A stretch of DNA of 64,000 bases from Gluconacetobacter diazotrophicus PA1 5 (lineage in GTDB: Bacteria > Pseudomonadota > Alphaproteobacteria > Acetobacterales > Acetobacteraceae), in NCBI RefSeq assembly GCF_000067045.1, contig NC_010125.1:770001-834000 (forward strand). Reading direction: 5' to 3'. The notes under the pieces are model-generated. The model was not told the origin of the DNA, did no database searches, and was given only the letters and a program-made list of their open reading frames with translations. Position 1 is the first letter of the stretch. Every line of letters begins with the position of its first letter. A program made the translations under genes and the position numbers. Below, piece after piece: positions 28,170 through 37,615 of the stretch.

Positions 28170-29765
28170 ATGGTCCGACTCGTTCCCGTCTGCGCCCTGG
28201 CCGCCGGCCTGGCCGTTTCACTGATCACGCCCGGGGTGGCCGCGTCCCGGGCCGCACCGGTCCAGCCCGACGCCGCCTCGGCTGCCTTCGACCGCATCCG
28301 GACCGATCCGGCGCGGCTGGACGACGTGCTGCGCGCCATGCCGAAGGGCGCCGACCTGCACAACCATCTGGCGGGCGCGGTCTATGCCGAGAGCATGCTG
28401 GACTGGGCGGCGCAGGACGGGCTGTGCGTCTCGCCCGCGCTGGGGCGCATCCTGCCGGGCAATTGCGGCCCCGCGCCGGTCTCGGGCCGGGTCCGCGCCG
28501 CCGACCTGGCCGCCCGTCCCGACGACCGGGCCGACATGATCGACGCGCTGTCGATGCGCGATTTCGTGCCGACCGCGACCGACCGGTCCGGGCATGACCA
28601 TTTCTTCGCGACCTTCGACCGGTTCATGCCGGTACAGATGACCCATGGCGGCGACATGCTGGCCGAAGCCGTGACGCACGCGGCGGGCGATCACGTCCTG
28701 TACCTGGAACTGATGGTGTCGCCGCAGCTCGGCCCGGTCGCGGGACTGGGCACACACCTTCCCTTGCAGGGCGACGGGTTCGCCGACGTCGATCGCGCCA
28801 TCGCCCCGGCGCTGCCCGCCCTGGTCGCGGCGGCACGGCAGGAGGTCGATGCGATGGAGGCGCGCATGCATGCCGTCCTGCAGTGCGGCACGGACCAGGC
28901 CCGCCCCGGCTGCTCGGTCGTCGTGCGCTATCTGTACCAGACCATCCGCACCATGCCCCCGGCCATGGTCTTTCCGCAGCTTGATTTCGGCTATGCGCTG
29001 GTCAAGGCCGATCCCCGCTTCGTCGGCGTGAACATCGTGGCGCCGGAAGACAACGCCATCGCCATGCGCGACTACGGGCTGCATATGCGCATGTTCGGCT
29101 GGCTGGCCCGGCGCGATCCGCAGGTGAAGCTGTCGCTGCATGCCGGGGAACTGGCGCCCGGCCTGGTCCCGCCCGAGGGGCTGCGCACCCATATCCGACA
29201 GGCGGTGGAAATCGCCGGCGCCCGCCGGATCGGCCACGGGGTGGACATCCTGCATGAAGACGATTCCGATGGGCTGATGGCCGAAATGGCGCGTCGCCGC
29301 GTGATGGTGGAAATCAACCTGACCAGCAACGACGTCATTCTCGGCGTGGCCGGCGCGGCCCATCCCTTCCGCGCCTATCGCGCCGCCGGGGTGCCGGTCG
29401 CGCTGTCCACGGATGACGAGGGCGTGTCGCGCATCGACCTGACCCGGGAATATGACCGCGCGGCGACGACCTATGCGCTCGACTACGCCGCGCTGCGCGA
29501 CCTGTCGCGCAGCGGGCTGGAATATGCCTTCGTCCCGGGGGACAGCCTGTGGCGGCAGACCGCGCCCTACCGCATGGTGGCGGCCTGCGCCGCGGTGCCG
29601 CCCGGCCCCGCACCCGCCGCGGGTGCCTGCCACGACGTGCTGGCCGGCAGCGAGAAGGCACGGCTGCAATGGACGCTGGAGGCCCGGCTGCATGACTTCG
29701 AGGCCGGGATGATCCGCGATGCCGGCGCGGGCGCCGCACCCCGCCGCCAGAAAGGAAACGGATGA
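28170..29765 (+). CDS. Exported adenosine deaminase
   Basis: A 531-residue metal-dependent hydrolase of the adenosine deaminase family. Zinc and catalytic motifs are in order: GADLHNHLAGAVYAES, LSLHAGELAPG, RRIGHGVDILHED and STDDEGVSRIDLT. It starts with a signal peptide (VRLVPVCALAAGLAVSLITP), so it works in the periplasm, unlike the usual cytosolic enzyme. It is longer than the standard 340 residues and recalls the secreted ADGF class. Its stop overlaps the next gene by four bases, so it probably supplies inosine to the nucleoside permease. Confidence 0.82.
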   Translation: MVRLVPVCALAAGLAVSLITPGVAASRAAPVQPDAASAAFDRIRTDPARLDDVLRAMPKGADLHNHLAGAVYAESMLDWAAQDGLCVSPALGRILPGNCGPAPVSGRVRAADLAARPDDRADMIDALSMRDFVPTATDRSGHDHFFATFDRFMPVQMTHGGDMLAEAVTHAAGDHVLYLELMVSPQLGPVAGLGTHLPLQGDGFADVDRAIAPALPALVAAARQEVDAMEARMHAVLQCGTDQARPGCSVVVRYLYQTIRTMPPAMVFPQLDFGYALVKADPRFVGVNIVAPEDNAIAMRDYGLHMRMFGWLARRDPQVKLSLHAGELAPGLVPPEGLRTHIRQAVEIAGARRIGHGVDILHEDDSDGLMAEMARRRVMVEINLTSNDVILGVAGAAHPFRAYRAAGVPVALSTDDEGVSRIDLTREYDRAATTYALDYAALRDLSRSGLEYAFVPGDSLWRQTAPYRMVAACAAVPPGPAPAAGACHDVLAGSEKARLQWTLEARLHDFEAGMIRDAGAGAAPRRQKGNG

Positions 29766-30826
29766 TCATGATCGGCCGACCCACATGGATGGTCTCCTGC
29801 CTTGCCCTGCTGCTGGGCATGGCCGGGGCGGGCACGGCCCAGGCGGCACGAATTCCGGTGCGCGTCGTCGTCGTCACCACGTTCGAGGTCGGCAACGATA
29901 CCGGCGACGTCCCCGGCGAATTCCAGACCTGGGTGGAGAAGCTGCCCCTGCCGCAGGTCCTGCCCGCACCAGGCACCTGGCACGGGGTGATGCGCTACAA
30001 TCCCGACCTTCAGGTACTGGGCATCGCCAGCGGCGAGGGGCCGGAACATATGGCCTCTTCCATCACGGCGCTGGTCCTCGACCCGCGTTTCGACCTGCGC
30101 CATGCGTATTTCGTACTGGCCGGCATTGCCGGGATCGACCCGAATTTCGGTTCGGCCGGATCGGCCGTCTGGGCCCCGCGCGTGATCAATGGCGGGCTGG
30201 CGCACATGGTCGATGCCCGTGAAATCCCCGCCGGCTGGCCGGACGGCTTCACCCCGGTGCAGGGCAGCGTCCCGGACGAACAGCCGGTGCCGCCGCTCCA
30301 TTCCCTGTCGGGCGACATGGCCTACACGCTCAATCCGGCGCTGGTCCGCTGGGCGTATGACCTGACACGCGCGGTGCCGCTGGCCGACACGCCGGCCCTG
30401 CGGGCGATCCGCGCCCGCTATGCCGGCTATCCCCAGGCGCAGAAGCCACCCACCGTCCTGCTGGGTGATACCGTGTCCAGCGAGACCTTCTGGGTCGGCG
30501 CGCGGATGAATCGCTGGGCGGAACGGTGGGTGACATACTGGACCAAGGGGCAGGGCACGTTCGCCACCACGGCCGAGGAGGATGTCGGCTTCATGCAGGC
30601 CCTGACGCTGCAGGCCCAGGCCGGGCGCGTGGACCCGGACCGCGTACTGATCCTGCGCACCGCCAGCAATTACGACATGCCCCCGCCCGGCCAGACGGCT
30701 GCTGCCCTGCTGAAGTCCGAGGCGACCGAGGGCGGGTATTCCGGTTATCTGCCCTCGGTCGCCGCTGCCTATCAGGTCGGCAGCGTGGTGGTGCGGGAAC
30801 TGGCGCTGCGGCCGCCGGGGCCGTAA
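29762..30826 (+). CDS. Purine nucleoside permease (NUP family)
   Basis: 354 residues with an N-terminal signal (MVSCLALLLGMAGAGTAQAA). The sequence RIPVRVVVVTTFEVGNDTGD, SGEGPEHMASSITALVLDPR and GIAGIDPNFGSAGSAVWAPR marks the NUP family, first described as a fungal purine nucleoside permease and structurally like nucleoside phosphorylases. It follows the exported deaminase with a four-base overlap. The pair suggests a periplasmic purine-scavenging step; whether this protein transports or cleaves nucleosides is uncertain. Confidence 0.78.
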   Translation: MIMIGRPTWMVSCLALLLGMAGAGTAQAARIPVRVVVVTTFEVGNDTGDVPGEFQTWVEKLPLPQVLPAPGTWHGVMRYNPDLQVLGIASGEGPEHMASSITALVLDPRFDLRHAYFVLAGIAGIDPNFGSAGSAVWAPRVINGGLAHMVDAREIPAGWPDGFTPVQGSVPDEQPVPPLHSLSGDMAYTLNPALVRWAYDLTRAVPLADTPALRAIRARYAGYPQAQKPPTVLLGDTVSSETFWVGARMNRWAERWVTYWTKGQGTFATTAEEDVGFMQALTLQAQAGRVDPDRVLILRTASNYDMPPPGQTAAALLKSEATEGGYSGYLPSVAAAYQVGSVVVRELALRPPGP

Positions 30827-30845
30827 CGTACCATCCCGCCCCGGC

Positions 30846-31454
30846 TTACCGTGGCCACCCGGCCACGATCCTTTCCGCCAATTGTTCCAGCACCGCCTGG
30901 GTCAGGCGGGCGGTGTCCCCGTCCGTCGCGGCCGCGCCGGCCTGGGTGAAGGCCGCGCGGCTGTGCAGGATCGGCAGGTTGGCGTCATGCGGGATGATCG
31001 ACCAGTCGGCTTCCAATGACGCGGTGCCGTCCCGCGTGACATCCAGCCGGCTGATATTCACCGCCAGCCGCCACGTCGCGGGCAGGCTCTGCGGCTGGTC
31101 GGTCACGAACAGATCCGTGCGGCCCCGCGCCAGTTGCGCGGTGATCAGGTCGGTGGCGCCCAGCGACAGCCGGCTGGCCCAGCGGCCGGTGGCGCTGCGT
31201 TCGATCTGGTTGCCCGCGCGCACGACGATATCCTGCCCGTCCAGATAGTCGGGCAGGGTGACGCGCGCGACCTCGACGACCGGCGTGGCGGGCGTGACGA
31301 TGCCGGTCGGAACCGCCCCGGTCGCGATCGCCGGCGCCCCCAGCGTGTAGAACCGCACGGGCGGGGACGCACAGCCCGCCAGGAAGGCGGGAACCACGAG
31401 GAATGCAAGCCGGGGCAGGGCAAGCCGGGCCATCCGGCGATTGCGGCGGGTCAT
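30846..31454 (-). CDS. ABC-type transport auxiliary lipoprotein (PqiC-like)
   Basis: 202 residues with a lipoprotein signal (FLVVPAFLAGC, lipobox LAGC). The DUF330/PqiC-like domain shows PVRFYTLGAP, YLDGQDIVVRAGNQIERSAT and the WASRL segment. It should sit in the outer membrane as the periplasmic or outer partner of the Mla-type transporter. Its start overlaps the mlaD-like gene by four bases; it is the last gene of the operon. Confidence 0.82.
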   Translation of the reverse strand: MTRRNRRMARLALPRLAFLVVPAFLAGCASPPVRFYTLGAPAIATGAVPTGIVTPATPVVEVARVTLPDYLDGQDIVVRAGNQIERSATGRWASRLSLGATDLITAQLARGRTDLFVTDQPQSLPATWRLAVNISRLDVTRDGTASLEADWSIIPHDANLPILHSRAAFTQAGAAATDGDTARLTQAVLEQLAERIVAGWPR

Positions 31455-32419
31455 GGGCGGCGTCCCATCAGCAGAAGTTGTGGATTGCGCTCGACATCGC
31501 TGGCAAAGCCGCGCAGCGCGGCGGCGGCGGCCGAAAGGTCGCGCAGGGTCGAATCGATGTTGGCGCGGTCGGCCGAACGCGGCGACGTCATGTCGCGCAG
31601 CCCGGCCAGGCTCTGGCGTGCCTGGATCACCGTGTCGTTGGCATTGCCCAGCAGCACATGCAGGTCGGCCCCCCGCGCGTCCAGTTGCCGGGTGCCGGTG
31701 GTGGCCAGCGTGTCGATGCTGCCCAGCGTGGTGTCCAGCCGCCGCTGCAGGTCGTCGATGGCGCGGGTCGCGGTGTCGACGGCGGCCCGCGAATGGTCGG
31801 ACGTCTCCCTCACGCTGTCCACCAGCGGCGGCAGGTCGCCATCCAGGCGTTCGGCCAGTTGGCGGATGCTCTGCAGCGCGGCCTGGGCGTTGTCCGCCAG
31901 GTCCTTCAGCGGAAGCTGGCTCAGGGTTTCCTGCACCTTCTGGATGGCCGATTGCCGGGTCGGGATTTCCGTTCGGGTCGCGATGTCCGGGTGCAGCACG
32001 GCGGGCGAGGCCGGGTCGAAATCCAGGTCGATCTCGGCCTGTCCGGTGACGAAGCTCTGCAGGTTCAGCGACGCGCGCAGGCCGTGATCGATCAGGTCCC
32101 GCAGGGTCAGGGCGGTGCGGCGATGGTCCTCGCCGGTCAGGGTCACCCGGCCCGGCTGCACCTCGATCGTCACGGGGATGTAGGCGCCATGGGTCCTGGC
32201 GTCATATGTGATCGAAATCCCGTCCACGGCACCGACCCGCACCCCGCGAAAGGTGACCGGCGCGCCGATGCTCAGGCCCGATGTGGACCCCTGGAAGACC
32301 ACGACGGCCTGCTTGGTGCTGGAAAAGATGTTGAAATTGCCGAAGAACACCAGCGCCGCCATTCCCAGCGCGACGCCGCCGATGACGAATGCGCCAACGG
32401 CTGTTTCCTTGTTTGCCAT
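31451..32419 (-). CDS. MlaD/MCE-domain lipid transport protein
   Basis: 322 residues: one N-terminal membrane anchor (VGAFVIGGVALGMAALVFFG), an MCE domain (GLSIGAPVTFRGVRVGAV) and a long helical, coiled-coil-prone C-terminus. MCE proteins form hexameric rings or needles carrying lipids between membranes. The helical extension is longer than in E. coli MlaD and recalls the PqiB/Let type. Confidence 0.85.
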   Translation of the reverse strand: MANKETAVGAFVIGGVALGMAALVFFGNFNIFSSTKQAVVVFQGSTSGLSIGAPVTFRGVRVGAVDGISITYDARTHGAYIPVTIEVQPGRVTLTGEDHRRTALTLRDLIDHGLRASLNLQSFVTGQAEIDLDFDPASPAVLHPDIATRTEIPTRQSAIQKVQETLSQLPLKDLADNAQAALQSIRQLAERLDGDLPPLVDSVRETSDHSRAAVDTATRAIDDLQRRLDTTLGSIDTLATTGTRQLDARGADLHVLLGNANDTVIQARQSLAGLRDMTSPRSADRANIDSTLRDLSAAAAALRGFASDVERNPQLLLMGRRP

Positions 32420-32422
32420 GGG

Positions 32423-33217
32423 TCAGTCGGTCCTTCCGGACTGGGTTTCGGTACGTTCGCGGTGCATGAAGGCGTGGACCTGCGGGTCATCGCAGTGATC
32501 GCGCAGCCAGGACGGGGCCCCGTGCGCGATCGGTGTCCTGGTCTGCGCATCGAGGAAGATGCCGTCATCGGCAATGGTGAACAGGCTGGGCAATTCATGG
32601 CTGACGATGACGATCGTCGCCCCCAGCCCGTCGCGCAGGTTCATGATCAGATCGTCCAGCCGCGCCGATGTGATCGGGTCCAGCCCCGCCGAAGGCTCGT
32701 CGAAGAACAGGATGTCCGGGTCCAGCGCCATCGCCCGCGCCAGTCCGGCGCGCTTCTTCATCCCGCCGCTGATTTCCGACGGATACTGGTCGATGGCATG
32801 CAGCATGCCGACCAGGCCCAGCTTCAGTTCCACCTGGCGGCGGACCGTGACCGGGTCCATGTGCGTCAGCATCTGCATCGGCAGCGCGACATTCTCGCCC
32901 ACCGTCAGCGAACTCCACAAGGCCGCGCTCTGGAACAGCACGCCGAACCGGCGGCTGACCTCCACGCGATGGGTGTCGTCCGCCGCCCAGTAATCCTCGC
33001 CGTCGACCAGGTAGCGGCCCGCGGTCGGGCGCAGCAGCCCGATCATGCTTTTCAGGATGGTACTCTTGCCGCAGCCCGACCCGCCCATCACGGCGAAGAT
33101 GCTGCCGCGCCGTACGTTGAAGGTGACGTTCTGCTGTACGACCTTGGGCCCGAACGCCAGCGTGACCCCGTCCAGCGCCATCAGGGTTTCGGGCTGTGCC
33201 GCGTGGGAATCGGTCAT
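32423..33217 (-). CDS. MlaF-type ABC ATPase
   Basis: 264 residues. Walker A GGSGCGKSTIL, signature SEISGGMKKRAGLARA, Walker B DILFFDEPSAGLDP and the H-loop IVIVSHELPS. The SGGMKKR signature is specific to the MlaF/Ttg2A group that energises phospholipid transport. It starts three bases after the permease stop. Confidence 0.9.
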   Translation of the reverse strand: MTDSHAAQPETLMALDGVTLAFGPKVVQQNVTFNVRRGSIFAVMGGSGCGKSTILKSMIGLLRPTAGRYLVDGEDYWAADDTHRVEVSRRFGVLFQSAALWSSLTVGENVALPMQMLTHMDPVTVRRQVELKLGLVGMLHAIDQYPSEISGGMKKRAGLARAMALDPDILFFDEPSAGLDPITSARLDDLIMNLRDGLGATIVIVSHELPSLFTIADDGIFLDAQTRTPIAHGAPSWLRDHCDDPQVHAFMHRERTETQSGRTD

Positions 33218-33220
33218 GCG

Positions 33221-34371
33221 TCAGATCCCCAGGGTCGTGGCGATGACGGCGAAGATCGCATCCAGCGTGATGACGCCGACGATCCCCACCACCACGGCCC
33301 GCGTCGCCGCCACGCCGACATCGGCGGCGCTGCGCCCCGACCGTAACCCGATCCGGCAACTGGTCAGCCCGATCAGAATGGCGAAGAAGATGCTCTTGAT
33401 GAAGCCGAACTCGAACTGGTTCAGTCCGACGGCATTGATCGTCTGGTGGAAATAGCCCGCCCCGGTGACGGCCAGCATGCTGATCGCCACCGTGAAACCG
33501 CCCAGCATGCCGATCAGGCAGCCATACAGGTACAGAAACGGCATGGTGGCCACCAGCCCCAGGATCGAGGGCAGGATCAGGTAGCTGGAAACCGGGATGC
33601 CGAAGACCGTCAGGGCGTCGATTTCCTCGTTGCCCTGCATGGTCGCGATGCGCGCGGCGTAGGCCCCGCCGGTGCGCCCCGCCATGATGATCGCGGTCAT
33701 GACCGCCGACATCTCGCGCACCATGGCGATGCCGACCAGGCTGGCGACATAGATGTCGGCGGCGAACTTGCGCAACTGCACCGCGCCGACGAAGGCCAGG
33801 ATGGCGCCCACCAGGAAGTTCACGACACTGACGATCAGCAGCGCCGACGGCCCGGCATCGCGGATGTTCGACATCAGGTCGATCGACCGCATCCGCCCGC
33901 GTCCGGTCACGGCCTCCAGGCCGCCGCGTGCCGTCTCCACGCCCAGTTCGGTCACGGTGCCGATCTCGGTCAGGCTCTCGATCGTGAATGCGCCCAGCGC
34001 GGTGACGGGGGCGAAGGTGCGGGGCCGGGGCGTCGGCGGTGGCGGTGGTGCTTCCGGCAGCAGGTCCAGCAGCTTGCGCGCGGAATCGGGCAGCGTGTCG
34101 GTGCGCAGGTCCAAATGGGCCTGGGTCGCCCGCTGCTTCAGATCCCACAGGAAGGCGATCAGCCCGGTATCCCACCGTCCCAGCGCATCGCTGCGGAAGG
34201 TCAGCGGCCGGCCGGGCGCGGCCTGGCGCAACCCGTCGGGCGGGAACGTGGGAATGGGCCCCCCCGGACCTTGCCCCCCTGGGCAAGCCAGTCCCCCGAC
34301 AGGACGATCACGGTAGCACCGTCGCCGGTTTGCAGGGACCATTCCGGCTGGCCGTGATCAGTGCTGCTCAC
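33221..34371 (-). pseudogene. MlaE-type permease with N-terminal STAS domain, 1-bp frameshift
   Basis: The C-terminal 250 residues are a clear MlaE permease (GNEEIDALTVFGIPVSSYLI, FGFIKSIFFAILIGLTSC). The N-terminal STAS-like part begins in another frame at GTG 34371 (DHGQPEWSLQTGDGATVIVL), which has GGAGAGG upstream. It joins the permease frame only if the seven-G tract at 34259-34265 (minus strand) gains one base: LSGDWLAQGGKVRG continues into PIPTFPPDGLRQA. The single long frame instead begins with an arginine/glycine-rich stretch unlike the family. Either a real frameshift or a sequencing error. Confidence 0.75.
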
Positions 34372-34462
34372 CGCCTCTCCAATCGCTTCGATCCTCCATC
34401 CTCCTTATCAGATGACGGCGGAGGGACAAGGGGCTGGCAGTATGGCCGGATTTGCGCCCCGT

Positions 34463-35527
34463 TCAGTGCAGCGGCACCAGGACCCGACCGTGTTCCGGCG
34501 GGATGGCGCGCCCCGAATGGATGGCGGCCAGATCGTCCATCACCAGACGGGCGACGGACTGCCGGTAATGGATCGAATCCCAGAAATTGTCGCGCGTTCC
34601 GGTGACCGGGCCGGGAATATCGAAATCGACCACCATGGTGCGCGGCGCGGCCCGGGCGATCGCGGTGACGGCGGCACGGCAGGCGGCGCGGGTCGCGGCG
34701 ACGGTGCTGCCCGGGGCGCCCTGTCTTTCCTTGTCCGTGGGGGGAAACCACAGGATCGTGGTGGTGCCGGCCGGGATGGCGGCGACCAGGCCGGCCAGCA
34801 TCGGCATCGACACCGGCGGGGCCGCGGGCCCGCGTGCCATGCTGGTATCGAAGATCTCCTTGCGGAACTGCGCCGCGACCCACCTTGGATCGTAGCGGCT
34901 GTCGGGTGGCAGGAAGGTGGTATAACCGTCCGTGCCGAAGCGCTGGCGCTTGCGCCCGGTCAGCCACATGAACTGGTTCGCGGCTTCCTGCACCGCGTAC
35001 AGGCTCATGATGTCCGCGTATCCCCGCCAGGGCGATCCGACATACATCCAGTCCGGCGCGGGCCGGTTGCCGGTGGACAGGTTCCGCGGCGCGGCGAAGC
35101 ACCAGGCGGCATCGATGTCGATCAGCACGAAGCGGGGCGCCGCATGATGGCGCAGGAACAGGCGCAGCAGGCGATCCTGCTCCCAGGGCGAGGCGCTGCT
35201 CATCGCCAGGTTGGCGAAGCGTGCGTCGAACGGCGCATCCATGATGGCGGGTTGCAGCAGGCGGCCGGTCGATGTCCCGACCATGGCGGAATCGAACCGC
35301 GCGCTGACGGCCAGGGCCGGCATGGTGTAGCGCGCATTGATGGAAATCGGGACCCGGTGCCAGCGCGGTGACAGCGGCAGCATGTCCCACGGATCGACGA
35401 TGGCGACGAACAGGTACACCGCCGCCCCCACGCCCGCCGCGGTCGCGGCGAAGAGGACGGCGAAGCGGCGCCAGGCCGCCGGCCCCGCGCCGGATTTCGG
35501 GTCAGAACTGGAAATAGATGAAGGCAT
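34463..35527 (-). CDS. Membrane-anchored partner of MBOAT acyltransferase
   Basis: 354 residues with an N-terminal transmembrane segment (FAVLFAATAAGVGAAVYLFV). The periplasmic part has VGTSTGRLLQPAIM near residue 85 and a closing DNFWDSIHYRQSVARLVMD, a layout like the SGNH/AlgJ-type proteins that accompany MBOAT genes, but the classical Ser-His-Asp set is only partly visible. It overlaps the end of the MBOAT gene by 26 bases, which strongly suggests joint action in O-acylation of an exported polymer. Confidence 0.65.
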   Translation of the reverse strand: MPSSISSSDPKSGAGPAAWRRFAVLFAATAAGVGAAVYLFVAIVDPWDMLPLSPRWHRVPISINARYTMPALAVSARFDSAMVGTSTGRLLQPAIMDAPFDARFANLAMSSASPWEQDRLLRLFLRHHAAPRFVLIDIDAAWCFAAPRNLSTGNRPAPDWMYVGSPWRGYADIMSLYAVQEAANQFMWLTGRKRQRFGTDGYTTFLPPDSRYDPRWVAAQFRKEIFDTSMARGPAAPPVSMPMLAGLVAAIPAGTTTILWFPPTDKERQGAPGSTVAATRAACRAAVTAIARAAPRTMVVDFDIPGPVTGTRDNFWDSIHYRQSVARLVMDDLAAIHSGRAIPPEHGRVLVPLH

Positions 35528-36878
35528 CGGGTATCCGCCCCCCGATCAGCAGCAGCAGAAGCACGAACGCGACCCCGGCGGGCACGGCGAGCAATGGCGT
35601 GGGGCGCAGCATCCGCAATGCCGCGTCCTGCGAGGACGGGCCGACCAGCGCGACCAGGATCGCGATCCAGAAGACCGGTGCCTCGTGCATCCAGGCGCGT
35701 CCCACCCCGTTCAGGCCTGCCATCGCGCGCAGCATCCGCGCCGCGGTCGGGAAATCCGGCGCGCGGAACACGACCCATCCGACGATGACGGTCAGCATCG
35801 TCACCGCCCATCCCGCCACGCCGGGCAGGCGCAACCCCAGGCGCGTCCAGACATGGTTGACCGACAGGGCCGCCCCGTGCAGCGCGCCCCAGGCGACGAA
35901 CGTCCAGCCGGCCCCGTGCCACAGCCCGCCCAGCGTCATGGTCGCGACCAGGTTGGCGATCTGCCGCCCCGACCCGTGCCGGTTGCCGCCCAGCGGAATA
36001 TAGAGGTAGTCACGCAGGAACCGGGACAGCGTCATGTGCCAGCGGCGCCAGAACGCGCGGATGCTGGCGGCGCGATAGGGGACGTCGAAATTGAACGGCA
36101 GCCGCAGCCCGAACAGCAGCGCCATGCCGATCGCCATGTCCGAATAGCCCGAGAAATCGAAGAAGATTTCCAGCGTATAGGACAGGGCGGCGATCCAGCC
36201 CTGCGCCATGTTCAGGGGCATGCCCTGGGCGGCCTGGTCGAACAGCGGGTTGCAGATCCCGCCCAGCGTGTCCGCCAGTTCCACCTTCTTCGCCAGGCCC
36301 AGCAGCAGCAGGATGGCGCCGCGCGACAGGTTTTCCCACAGGTCGGGACCGTGGGGATCGCGCTCGAACTGGGGCACGATCTCGCTATGGCGGACGATGG
36401 GGCCGGCGATCAGTTGCGGGAAGAAGGTCACGAATTCCAGGAAATCCAGCATGCTGCGAACCGGGCGGCCGCCGCGCAGCAGGTCGGCGTGATAGGCGAT
36501 CTTCTGGAAGGTGAAGAACGATATGCCCAGCGGCAGCATGATCGCCCAGGCCTGGTGATGCCAGCCCGCGACCCGCGCCACGCTGTCGGCCAGGAAATTC
36601 GCGTATTTGAAAAAGCCCAGCACCAGCAGGTTCAGCACGATTCCTGTGATCGGCCACAGGCGCCGGCCGCTTGCCGCCCATGCGCGGCCCAGGCCCCAGT
36701 TGACCAGCGTCAGGGCCACCAGCGCCGGCACGAACCGCCAGTTCCAGAACCCGTAGAACAGCAGCGACGCCCCCACCAGAACCGACTGGCGGGCGATGCG
36801 ATGGCGGGCGCACAGGTGGAACAGCACCAGCGTCGCCGGCAGGAAACCGAGCAGGAAGCCCTGGCTGCTGAACAGCAT
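35502..36878 (-). CDS. MBOAT-family membrane O-acyltransferase (AlgI-like)
   Basis: A 458-residue protein with about ten membrane helices. The family signatures are FFDFSGYSDMAIGMALLFG, AFWRRWHMTLSRFLRDYLYI and the catalytic histidine region MTLGGLWHGAGWTFVAWG. AlgI-like proteins pass acetyl groups across the inner membrane for modification of exopolysaccharide. Its ATG overlaps the TAA of the dioxygenase by one base. The acceptor polymer is not known from the window. Confidence 0.88.
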   Translation of the reverse strand: MLFSSQGFLLGFLPATLVLFHLCARHRIARQSVLVGASLLFYGFWNWRFVPALVALTLVNWGLGRAWAASGRRLWPITGIVLNLLVLGFFKYANFLADSVARVAGWHHQAWAIMLPLGISFFTFQKIAYHADLLRGGRPVRSMLDFLEFVTFFPQLIAGPIVRHSEIVPQFERDPHGPDLWENLSRGAILLLLGLAKKVELADTLGGICNPLFDQAAQGMPLNMAQGWIAALSYTLEIFFDFSGYSDMAIGMALLFGLRLPFNFDVPYRAASIRAFWRRWHMTLSRFLRDYLYIPLGGNRHGSGRQIANLVATMTLGGLWHGAGWTFVAWGALHGAALSVNHVWTRLGLRLPGVAGWAVTMLTVIVGWVVFRAPDFPTAARMLRAMAGLNGVGRAWMHEAPVFWIAILVALVGPSSQDAALRMLRPTPLLAVPAGVAFVLLLLLIGGRIPDAFIYFQF

Positions 36879-37615
36879 TACTGGTGGCGTATGGTCACGA
36901 CCAGGACGTCGCGATAGGCCGGCCGCGCCGGGTCGATCGGACGTACGGGCGTGACGCCGTGATAGACGCGGTTATCGTCCACCAGGGCGGCATCCAGCGG
37001 TTCGGCCAGCATGAAATGCCCCAGCGGGCGCCGGTGCAGGTCGTGGATCGAGGTCTCGCCGCTGGCCACGTTCTCGCGCCGGACCATCAGCACGAAGACC
37101 CAGTCCACCCCGTCGCGATGCAGCCCCTCGGGCGTGGGTTCGCCCGGTTCGTCGGCGCGGGCCTCGATGCGGAACTGATGGATCTCGACATGCCAGGCGT
37201 CGGGCCGGCCGGCCGGGGGCGTCAGGTCCGTGACCACCCGGTGCAGCAGCCGCAGCACGGCCATCAGCGCGGGATGGGCGCCCACGGCGGTTTCGATGGG
37301 GCGGAACCAGCGTTCGATGCCGCCATTCAGTTCGTTGTAGTCGCGGCTCTGGTAATGGGGCTGGTGCTTCTTGCGTTCGACGCCCTGGCCGGACATCGCG
37401 TAGGTGGCGTGCCGCCGCCGGCGGTAGCGGCCGCCGTCGGCCATGTAGCGGTCCAGGCCCAGCCGGTTCCAGCTTTCGGCGAACCCCGCCCAGTCCGCCA
37501 GGCCGTACGGCTCCAGCATCGCCCGGGTCGTGGCCGCGCGCAGGAAGGCGAAGCCGTCGGTCCGCAGGGGTTCCTCAAGGCCGGTCAGGCCGGCCGGTGT
37601 GTGATCGTCGGTCAT
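36878..37615 (-). CDS. 2-oxoglutarate/Fe(II) dioxygenase (BsmA/IDO-like family)
   Basis: 245 residues. The iron ligands fit H-x-D (EGLHRDGVDWVFVLMV) and a distal histidine (DNRVYHGVTPVRP). The order of elements matches the 2OG-Fe dioxygenase family containing BsmA and isoleucine 4-hydroxylase, which hydroxylate free amino acids. The start ATG 37615 overlaps the stop of the mscS-like gene by four bases. The link with a mechanosensitive channel and MBOAT suggests an envelope or compatible-solute role, but that is inference. Confidence 0.75.
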   Translation of the reverse strand: MTDDHTPAGLTGLEEPLRTDGFAFLRAATTRAMLEPYGLADWAGFAESWNRLGLDRYMADGGRYRRRRHATYAMSGQGVERKKHQPHYQSRDYNELNGGIERWFRPIETAVGAHPALMAVLRLLHRVVTDLTPPAGRPDAWHVEIHQFRIEARADEPGEPTPEGLHRDGVDWVFVLMVRRENVASGETSIHDLHRRPLGHFMLAEPLDAALVDDNRVYHGVTPVRPIDPARPAYRDVLVVTIRHQ

